Assembly (NCBI GenBank): GCA_944739405.2
Contig: OX123186.2
Coordinates: forward strand, 92,855,034 to 92,919,033
Reading direction: 5' to 3'
DNA: 64,000 nucleotides
Origin: Euclidia mi
Taxonomy: Eukaryota > Arthropoda > Insecta > Lepidoptera > Erebidae
The notes under the pieces were generated by a model. That model saw nothing but the letters and a program-made list of their open reading frames with translations. It was not told where the DNA came from and made no database searches. Positions 55,955 to 64,000 of this stretch are shown piece by piece (positions within the stretch are counted from its first letter, which is position 1; the number at the start of each line of letters is the position of its first letter). The translations under genes were made by a program, and so were the position numbers.

Positions 55955-56800
55955 ATTTGAATCTTATCTTATATGCAGATGACAGCACTTTGACTATACC
56001 ATGTAAAAATAGACTTAGATATGAACTAGACATTAATAATTCACTGACATCAATTGTAGAATGGTTACAGAATAATAATTTGAATATTAATTTAAATAAA
56101 ACAAAAATTATGCAATTTAGCCAGCGAATGCCAACAACAGCACTAAATATTAATATCAATGGTATACGTATTGAAGAAACGGACACCACTAAATTCCTTG
56201 GCATTATAATTGATAAAAAACTCGATTGCAAATGACAAATAGAAACAATCAGCAAAAAAATAAGTACCTCAGCTTATGCCCTACGTAAATTATCCCTGAT
56301 CCTAAATACAGATGCTTTGCTAACAGTGTATTATGGAATGGTCGAATCCATATTACGATATGGCATAATATTTTGGGGGTATAGCACTGACATTAACATA
56401 GCATTTAAAGCCCAAAAACGATGTTTGAGAGCTATGTTTAATCTCCATAAGACAGATAGTTGCAAACCATATTTAAAAAAATACAAAATATTAACTCTGC
56501 ACTCACTTTACCTTTTAGAGAGTGCAACATTTGTAAAAGCAAATCCAAATTTATTTTTAAAACTATCGGATGCGTTTCCAAGAAATTGACGTAATGAAAA
56601 CAAACTTTGTCTACATGATGCAAAGACAACACTAATGCGGAAAAGTATCTTTTGCATGGCACCTACAATTTACAATCGATTACCAAAATCATGGCAAAAT
56701 ATGACCCTAGATGCATATAAAAAGAAACTCAAAATTTTTTTCGCTGAGAAAGCATATTATCAGAGCTCAGACTTTTTCTCTGAAAATAATTTCAATTAGT
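55955..56800 (+). mobile_element. Jockey/CR1-like LINE RT C-terminus, two stops
   Basis: One frame runs from LILYADDSTLTIPC to the TAG at 56797-56799. It has the YADD catalytic motif, LNINLNKTKIMQF, TTKFLGIIIDKKLDCK, YYGMVESILRYGIIFWG and SLYLLESATFVK. TGA codons at 56233 and 56587 interrupt it in frame. It lacks the 5' RT and endonuclease regions. Confidence 0.75.
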
Positions 56801-57259
56801 TGAGTGTAAATTAGGTACCTACATGACTTACATGCATAAATCTATTTTTGTAATGGTTATATAATTTTATATCAATTCACGTAATCTATTGTTTGTATTC
56901 TTTTTTTTAATATTTATTATCAATTCTCATATTTAATAATGTTTTACTGACATACAATTTAAAATTTATAATGGTAATAAATCATATCGTAAATTTATAT
57001 TATTGAATTTAGGTACCTATTAATACTGACAAAATTCTGTAATGGCTCGTAGTACCATCTCTCAATTTGTACCCCATGCATGAGGCTGAACATGTGGAAC
57101 GTAACCACATTTACTGTAATATCCTGCATTTTATGTATACCATGTTCAAACAAATAAACGATTTCTTATTCTTAGTAACCGGACACAAATCACTCAAATA
57201 AGCAGTATAAATTTAATGTAAAAAAACAAGAAGTAATAGGTATGTTTATTTCACGCCCG
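56801..57259. other. AT-rich DNA, nothing recognised
   Basis: Probably the LINE 3' UTR followed by unique sequence. Confidence 0.35.
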
Positions 57260-57884
57260 CACGGTAGTACACGGAGTACCACAGGGGCGCGTGCTAGGAC
57301 CACTTATGTTTACACTCTATATCAATGACTTTCCTAAGGCTATTATACATCCTTTGACATTATTCACTGACCATAGCACAATCACTATAACAAGTAATCA
57401 CGGGACACTTTTGAAAATGATATAAATAATACGTTAAGCTCAATTATAGATTGGTTAAATAATAACAATTTACAAATTAATCTAAAGAACACATTAATAA
57501 TAAATTTTAGCCAACGCTTAACAACTTTACATTTTGACATGAATTATAATAATGTCAACATTGACGCAGTAAATACCACGAAGTTTTAGGATTAACAATC
57601 GATAGGGGCCTTAATTGGAAAGCTCATAATATTGAAAACTTAAGTAAAAGATTAAGCGGTTGTGCATTTGCGTTATACACTTTATTGCGAACTCTTAGTA
57701 CCTACAGATGTAGGTACTTCTTACTGCTTATGACGCACTGGCTGAATCAATTATATCAGATACAGAATCATATTCTGAAGCAACTCAACAGACAAAGACA
57801 TTATATAGCACAAAAGAGATGCCTTAGATCAACGGATAGCTGTCAGCCTTACCTACTTTAAACTATAGGATACTAACGTTGCCA
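57260..57884 (+). mobile_element. Second Jockey/CR1-like LINE fragment
   Basis: It begins VVHGVPQGRVLGPLMFTLYI then NDFPKA, the RT motif preceding the catalytic box. It continues with decayed text parallel to the copy at 55955 (ttagccaacgc, ataggggccttaattgg) across several frameshifts. Confidence 0.6.
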
Positions 57885-58586
57885 TCCCTACTAATATTAT
57901 AAATTCGAAAGTGTGTATGAATGTATGTACCTATGCTCTGTTTTCACGCTAAAACGGCTGAACCGATTTTGTTCAAATTTGATATAGAGATATACTGGAC
58001 CATGGAGACAGACATAGGCTACCATAACATGCAAAAATTAAACTGGGAGGGATTGTAGGGAGGCTAGAAGTTTGTGCGGCACAAATTTACCCCTTGGAAG
58101 TAAGAACGCATGCGCTATAATAATTGAGTATCTACGCATGTGCGTATATTATCAGTACTGACACATCATAATTAATGTCATATTGTGCACGGTGATTCCA
58201 TTGTTCGCATACATAAACAGTTTATGTACCTAATCACCGTAATAGTTACTATAATAATTATATACACGCTTATACGACTGAAACGATGTTCTCTACTAAA
58301 ATTATAAATGCGAAAGTGTTTTTAGATATAGGTAGGTACATATTATTATAATTATTGGACATGTATTGGAACATGGCTTTGGCATTTGACTGTATGCAAG
58401 GCGATGTTATTATGTACCTTTCGGTAGATATAATGATAGGTATATAGTGTCATGAATACTGAGCGAGCTACTTTGTACCTACACTATAGTTTCTGAAGTC
58501 TTTAGCATAATCAGGAGTATCTTCACACAACTTGAGAATGAAAGTAGATTTGTGTTAACGCGCGCGAAGGCGCGGGCAAAAGCTAG
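57885..58586 (+). mobile_element. Helitron-like elements, two heads and one tail
   Basis: A 5' end (TCcctactaatattataaat) starts at 57885, and a second head (ctactaaaattataaatgcg) lies at about 58292. The single 3' end is gcgcgaaggcgcgggcaaaagCTAG at 58586. This fits a partial copy beside or around a complete one. Confidence 0.55.
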
Positions 58587-58715
58587 TCAATATATATTAG
58601 AAATGATTTTGTTCGTAAAACTTTAACAGAATCCTAATTTATTTTCACGGGTGACAGATATGTTTCCTCGAAACCGGCGCGCGGCGTGACAACAGCAAAC
58701 TATGTCTGAACCAGG

Positions 58716-58834
58716 GTTGTTGCGGATGCGAAAATTTAGACATCCGCGGATGCAGATGCGGATTATTAGAAGTACACATCCGCGGATGCAGATTCGATGC
58801 GGATGCGGATGCGATACGGATGCGGATGCGGCTT
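58716..58834. repeat. gcggat minisatellite
   Basis: Irregular repeats of (cggatg)n with the inverted form catccgcgg interspersed span roughly 120 bases. Confidence 0.8.
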
Positions 58835-58866
58835 TTGGGCTTTTAAAAGGATAATTATTTAAATTT

Positions 58867-59874
58867 TAAGTAGGGTAAGGTGGGGCACAGTGAAACGAAA
58901 AAGTCATTTTCCTTGTTTTATAAATGTGTATCCATAATTTTAACAAAATTTTTACACCTTCGTAAAGTTCACTTTATTAATTAACAATCAGACTTAAAAA
59001 AGAGATAAAAAATCAGTCTTAAGACTAGTTTATTGTAATTTTCCTGGAACCTTGCTTCTGTGTCATTGTGCCCCAGGTCTGGGGTACATTAAAACACAAC
59101 CTGGGGTACAATGACACACATAGGGGTACACTCTTCGAACTGTGTAATTTGGTGTATACCGCACAATTTCATTAGCAGGATTTTCTTTCTTTTTCTTGAA
59201 ATATCTGTATAGTGTACTAAAATTCACATTCTTTATATTGGCTGCTTCTCTTAAGGATTTTCCCGATTCGACTAATTCTATTGCTTCTCTCATGTTACTC
59301 CCAGTATGAAGCCCTATGCTTGTTTTTCTTATTCTATTTATCAGCATTATAATATAATATATCTATGTACATTATTGTCTTCATTTAAATAAATGCAAAA
59401 AAAAAAACAAAATAAATATTAGGTGAAAACTGCCTCTAAAAATAATTTAAAGGGGCACAGTGAAACATGTTTCACTGTACCCCGTTTTACTGTGCCCCAG
59501 CACTACCTTCGGTAAAAAATATACATATAATTTTTTTGCGGTTATGCACACAGGCAACTGACTATGTGAAATATTTGGGGAAAGGTCCAATAAATACTTG
59601 AAAAACATTCATACTCATCAAAGTCACACTGCTTTCTGATTAAAACGAAAATAGTTTGTTGAAAAATTTGCCAAATTATGTTTAAAAAACTGAAATTTTG
59701 AAATAAAACAACAAGCTGGCTTTAAGCTACAAAATGACAACTGCACCAAGATGGCGGTTCGGCCGCCTGACAAATCAGTGTTATCAGTTCAAATCAATTG
59801 TTAAAAATTTATAGAAATATTATGATTGTTTCACTGTACCCCTTGTGTTACTGTGCCCCACCTTACCCTACTTA
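58867..59874 (-). mobile_element. pogo-like element with 25-bp TIRs
   Basis: The ends at 58867-58891 and 59850-59874 are exact inverted complements (taagtagggtaaggtggggc...), giving a 1,008-bp element. Internal copies of ggggcacagtgaaac and its complement occur near 59457-59500, and the element carries an HTH fragment on the minus strand. It is non-autonomous: no DDE domain is present. Confidence 0.8.
59063..59347 (-). pseudogene. Pipsqueak-type HTH of pogo transposase
   Basis: The 94-residue frame contains NMREAIELVESGKSLREAAN and NFSTLYRYFKKKK, the pipsqueak/CENP-B-like DNA-binding helix-turn-helix that begins pogo/Tigger transposases. The catalytic region is missing and the frame ends in element-end sequence. 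It could bind TIRs and act as a repressor if expressed, but this is speculation. Confidence 0.6.
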
Positions 59875-60699
59875 CATAAATAACTGAAAATCAATTTAAT
59901 TTTAACTTTTTATTTATTTAATCATATTTTAGAAAAAAAATTGCAAGTTTTTAGTTTTACTTATAACACAACAGAATTTTTAGCTTGGAGTTTCGTTATA
60001 AAAAATCTTTGTTTAATAATTAAACTTAAAAATTGGTGAATTATATTTAATAAATAGCAATATTGCAGCCTTCTCAGCTTCCAACCTGTTTCTAAGTGGA
60101 TTATATCTATTAACCCAGCTGCTCTAAACAAGTAGTTGTTCGCTGGGAACACTGGCTGAAGGTGATAAATATCTGAATGCTAATTTGGAGAGAATTTTAA
60201 ATTCACAACGGTTAACTTTCCATAAATTAAGTTAATTTTCATCTAAATCCAGTATTTTCTCGTTACGATAAATAGGTAACAAATTCTTTGCGGATAAGAA
60301 CATCGGGGCTACTGTTGTCTGGTTCTCCTTCACGTTAATCTTTGCTTGATGAATCTAAGACCATGGTAAGATCGCTTTTTAAACAAGTCTTCTAACACGT
60401 ACAGGACGTTGCTGGTTCAGGATCGAGAGAATCTCCCATTCTCATTAGAATTCGTGACGACAGGGTCATTTACCATCTTCATTATTTAATCTTTTATTTT
60501 TCTTCGGTGACTGGTTTGAAGAAAATTACGCTTGTAGCGAGAATCTCAATATTTTGAAATTGCCTATAAGTTGTTATCTTCCAAAGAAGAAAATTTCCAA
60601 AACAAACGCGAAACACGTGCCACTCTGGCTCCGCCCACTTTCTTTACATGTAAGGTACCTGATACAAATAAGGCCTATGCTCGATTAAGGCCTATAGTG
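59875..60699. other. AT-rich DNA, nothing recognised
   Basis: aaggcct-type strings begin near 60672 and mark the start of the pogo transposase gene region; nothing else was seen. Confidence 0.4.
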
Positions 60700-60955
60700 T
60701 CAAAAAGTCAATAAACAAATAGATACACCGCTATTACTTTTCTCACACATAGAAGGCAACGCCACGGATCGGGTAGCAGTGTGCGAGAGGCCCGCTCGCA
60801 TTCACAGCGACATTAGTGGCCGGTTGTTCGTGACGGGCGCACCTTTTCGTGCCGCGTTATTATTTTGTCATATTGTTTACCGAATTTTAGTACATTGTGT
60901 TTTAAAGTATCGTTTCAAGTAACTAGTACGGATCATAATATAATTCATCAAGAAG
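60700..60955 (+). promoter_or_regulatory. Probable promoter and 5' UTR exon of pogo gene
   Basis: A relatively GC-rich stretch (60745-60860) ends in a good donor, agaag|gtacgt at 60955/60956. It pairs naturally with the acceptor tgtttctttacag ending at 61346, just before the ATG at 61362. Transcription start is not identifiable. Confidence 0.4.
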
Positions 60956-61128
60956 GTACGTATTACTTTAAATTGTATTATTTAGAATATGCGAATTAAA
61001 TACAGCTCATAACATAAATGAAGTGTGGGGTACGAAATAAGGCCTAGCTCTTTAATAGGCCTTATTTGTGACCCTAATTAATAGGTTTAATAGGCTTTAA
61101 TACACGTTTGTTCAATTTTATATTTTTT

Positions 61129-61335
61129 GACGACCAGATGGTGTAGTGGTTAGTGCATCTGACTGCCTAGCCGAAGGTCGCGGGTTCGATTCCCGCAATT
61201 TACAAAAAAAAATGTATATAAGTATATTCATTAGTTGTCTAGTAGCCATAGTACAAGTTCTGCTTAGTTTGGGGCTATATGGCGTGGCGTGAATGTGTGG
61301 GAATATTATAATATTATTATTGTAATAATAATATG
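61129..61335 (+). mobile_element. tRNA-derived SINE inside 5' UTR intron
   Basis: The head gatggtgtagtggttagtgc has an A-box-like element, and the B box ggttcgattcc lies at 61183-61193. The tail contains ttctgcttagtttggggcta and an AT-rich end. The tail family equals 9438-9545 (inverted). It sits within the inferred intron 60956-61346. Confidence 0.7.
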
Positions 61336-61361
61336 TTTCTTTACAGATCTATTTTCGTAGT

Positions 61362-63510
61362 ATGGCTACTCAAAGACCAAAACGGGCTACGTGGTCTGAA
61401 GAAAGCTTGAATGCAGCAATAAATGCTGTACGTGAGGGCCGAATGTCTACTTACAAAGCTGCTGCGCAATACGGCATTCCAAGAAGAACGATTAGAAACC
61501 ACTTAAAAAGTGGTATTTTACACAAGAAGATAGGGAGAAACGCTATACTCACGCCCAAACAAGAGAAAGATTTCGTCAGCCGTATTATAAAATATTCTGA
61601 AATAGGCATACCTCTGACACCTAAAATGATTCGGATTCATGCATTCGCTTTTTGTGAACAATACAACATTGAAAATAATTTTAACAAAAAAACAGGTCTT
61701 GCAGGAAAAGGCTGGCTGCGATTGACTGCGCAATCCAGAGTTAGCAAAACGAAAAGCTCAATTTCTAAACCCCGCTCGAGCCCAGAAATTAAATAAAACT
61801 ATCGTTGCTCATCATTTCGACCAAGTACGTAAGCTTTATGATTAATTAGATCTTCATTACCATCCTGAAAAAATTTACAATATGGATGAGAAAGGCTGTC
61901 GGCTTACATTGCATCATCAACAAACTGTGATTGCTCAAAAGGGTGCTAAAAGGGTGCACATGCAAGGCTCTGAACATGGTGAAAACGTTACTGTAGTTGG
62001 ATGTGCTAGTGCTATTGGTAATCCAATACCACCCATGGTTCTTTTTAAAGGCAAAAGGAAGAAACCGGAGTACGATGATAATTTGCCTTCAGGATCAATT
62101 GTCCACATGGCACCTAAAGGTAGTATGACAACAGAGTTATTTACTGTGTTCATTGAACATTTAGCAAAATACAAAACCCCTGGCAAATGCCTTCTCATAT
62201 TTGACGGTGCCAAAAGTCATCTGGATTTTCGCATTGCCGAAGCAGCTGAAAAACATGACATAGTGCTTTATTGTCTGCCGTCTAACACGACACACGAGTT
62301 GCAGCCTCTTGACAAAGCTTGGTACAAACCATTTGAAACTTACTGGGATCAAGAAGTTCTGCAATATATGTATGAAACACATGCCAAGCAGGTCACTAAA
62401 ACACGATTTAACATAATTTTATCTAAAGTCTGGTCCAAAAGCATGACCTATGCAAATATAACGAGTGGATTCAAGGCTACTGGTCTTTATCCATTAAATG
62501 CTGATGCAATACCTGAAACTGCTTTCGCTCCTTCCATCTTGACAGAACGTCGTATCAGTGAAAATAATTCGAACGACTGTGGTGAATCTTCACAAATAGA
62601 AGATGTAAGACCTCATGCAAATGTCACAGGATGTGAACCAAATATTGAAACTGACACTAACTCACGTAACTCTTCACCAATCGCAAACATTCAGCATTTA
62701 CAGAATCTGATTGATGCTGAAGCAATCTTGCCGTCCTCTCCAGGCACGCCAGATCTTCGATTATTCTCAATTGCTTCTCCTATAGAACACACAACACCAC
62801 GTCGAACAGGTAATAATGTTCAAAACTGTCTAGAAAATCTTCCGGGGCCTAGCGGTTTACAAACTATCAACCGACTTGTGGAATATAGTGATAGTTCAAC
62901 AGAAGAGCAGTACAGCACAACGTCTGAAGAAGCCAATATGTACGCTTTTATAAACAGGCTTATTCCAAGGAAACGATTAAAATGTTTTTCTTTAGATTCT
63001 TCAGATACAGAGTGTGACATCGAAAATGTAAATCCCAATAACGTTGCTGTACTTATGTCCGATAGTGAAGATACTGAAGATGATATACCTTTGGCAAATA
63101 TTGCCGAGATTAAAAAGACTGATTTTCAAAAATTTATGCCTACACCTGATTACAGTATTGTTAAAAAACTTCCTCGTAAAAAAGCTTTAAATTATAAAGG
63201 TCAGAGAATTTGCAAAGATTTATTTAATACAGATAAAAAAGAAAAAGATAATAATTTAAAAAACACAAATAAAGGCTAAACGTCTATTAAGAAAAATATG
63301 AAGAAGACCCACAATCAAAAGAAGAAACGTGTTATAAAATCAAAATCCGCTGACGATACAGAAAATTGGTATTGTCTTGCCTGCAAAGAGGCGAAAATTG
63401 CAGACATGAGACAATGCGTGAAATGTCGTCAGTGGTATCACGAGGCTTGTGTAGGCTTGACGAAGACTGATTTAGACGCGTTTATATGTCCCAATTGTCA
63501 AGACTGTTGA
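61362..63510 (+). pseudogene. pogo-type DDE_1 transposase with PHD finger, broken
   Basis: The N-terminal part (61362-61796) has a pipsqueak-type HTH: TWSEESLNAAINAVREGRMS, YKAAAQYGIPRRTIRNHL. The main part (61882-63279) carries MDEKGC, NPIPPMVLFKGKRKKPEYDD, LLIFDGAKSHLDF and NTTHELQPLDKAWYKPFETY, the three acidic DDE_1 sites. The C-terminal part (63298-63510) is a PHD-like Cys/His finger (WYCLACKEAKIADMRQCVKC, RQWYHEACVG, FICPNCQDC). A frameshift near 61727, a TAA near 61843 and a TAA at 63277-63279, which leaves the PHD in frame, break it. A linker rich in Ser/Asp lies between the DDE and PHD parts. It is probably a dying transposon rather than a domesticated gene. Confidence 0.75.
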
Positions 63511-64000
63511 TTTGGTTGAATAGCTTGATTGTCCTTCAGAAAATCATGCTATTAGGTTCGGAGGCCTTATTTGATTACCTTGTTTAATTAAGGCCTATTC
63601 AATGATTTTTATTTTCTTAATTTTTTGCTATATTTTTGAGAAGATTTGTTAGGTATTTTGATAGTTTTTGTTTGTATGAATACGTTTTTTTATATAATAT
63701 ACTTTATTTGTTATTAATAAGCGATCTCAAAGTCTGACTGAAATTTAAGTAATTTATTTATTGAAATAACTTAGAAAGTTGTGTTTGGATCTCATAGAAA
63801 CATATTATAATAAGCCCTGAGATACATATATAAATGTTATTAATACTCTAATTTCATATAATTTAAGTATGTAGGCTTTGTTAAATGCCTATGTTTTAAA
63901 AAGGCCTACTGCTAAGCATTCAGAAATATCTATGTTTAAGTGATTTTTATTAAAAAATAATGTTGTTTTTTCCTAATTATGTAAAATTAATAAACCAAAG
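63511..64000. other. 3' flank with AAGGCCT repeats
   Basis: Copies of (t)aggcctta or its complement lie near 63562, 63589 and 63901, as on the 5' side near 60672, 60689, 61038 and 61059. They may be subterminal transposase sites; the element's end may lie outside the window. Confidence 0.35.

Noticed and set aside
61131..61200. tRNA gene
   Set aside because: A- and B-box-like text is present, but it continues into a SINE body and tail shared with other loci, and no closed acceptor stem was evident.
1..64000. CRISPR arrays, operons, ribosome binding sites
   Set aside because: The sequence is eukaryotic: terminal exons with polypyrimidine-AG acceptors, SINEs and LINEs. No regularly spaced direct repeats were found.

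Overview
This is an insect genomic window, most likely from a moth or butterfly. It is AT-rich and intron-dominated, and it is packed with the small repeats typical of Lepidoptera: Helitron-like elements starting TC and ending CTAG+T, tRNA-headed SINEs, RTE-type LINEs with (GAT)n or (TATG)n tails, a Penelope-like element and MITEs. No prokaryotic gene organisation, CRISPR array, rRNA gene or functional tRNA gene was seen.

The host content of the first 42 kb is an array of alternative terminal exons, all on the + strand. Each has a polypyrimidine tract plus AG, enters the reading frame in the same phase (two bases complete a split codon), carries one small zinc-binding domain and ends in its own stop codon. 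Sixteen are FLYWCH-type (named E1 to E16 here). Eleven look intact (E2-E5, E9-E15) and five are broken or decayed (E1, E6, E7, E8, E16). This is the architecture of the BTB/FLYWCH chromatin gene mod(mdg4), whose common 5' exons are joined by alternative splicing, and in flies and silkworm by trans-splicing, to many FLYWCH 3' exons. The BTB-coding common exons are not in the window. Interspersed in the same strand and phase are exons of another kind: an intact one (15335-15531) and a nonsense-bearing one (25847-26112) encode a Cys-rich zinc finger like the C-terminal domain of piggyBac transposases. Several weaker phase-matched exon candidates exist (14204, 28907, 38361, 53582).

Layout. 0.2-9 kb: E1-E5, a Penelope-like element with GIY-YIG remnants, SINEs and twin 19-bp hairpins. 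9-12 kb: a TE ORF1-like fragment and a nearly intact 5'-truncated RTE LINE. 12.8-20 kb: E6, the piggyBac-type exon, E7, E8, a near-perfect 371-bp palindrome, E9 and E10. 20-26 kb: repeats, a second LINE on the - strand and the broken piggyBac-type exon. 26.8-41.4 kb: E11-E16, separated by long AT-rich introns and one CpG-rich island just before E13. 42.3-52.7 kb: two apparently identical tandem 5,234-bp units, each holding a transposon with TIRs and a broken DUF7869-like gene. 53-58.6 kb: LINE, Helitron and THAP-like remnants. 58.9-59.9 kb: a 1-kb pogo-like element. 60.7-64 kb: a pogo-type (DDE_1) transposase gene with a C-terminal PHD-like finger, broken by one frameshift and two stop codons.

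How it fits together: the exons are not separate genes. Each would supply a different DNA- or protein-binding tail to one shared BTB protein, so the array is a protein-diversity cassette in which exons are gained, diverge and die while transposons fill the introns. Gene identity rests on domain type, phase and architecture read by eye; no database search was run.
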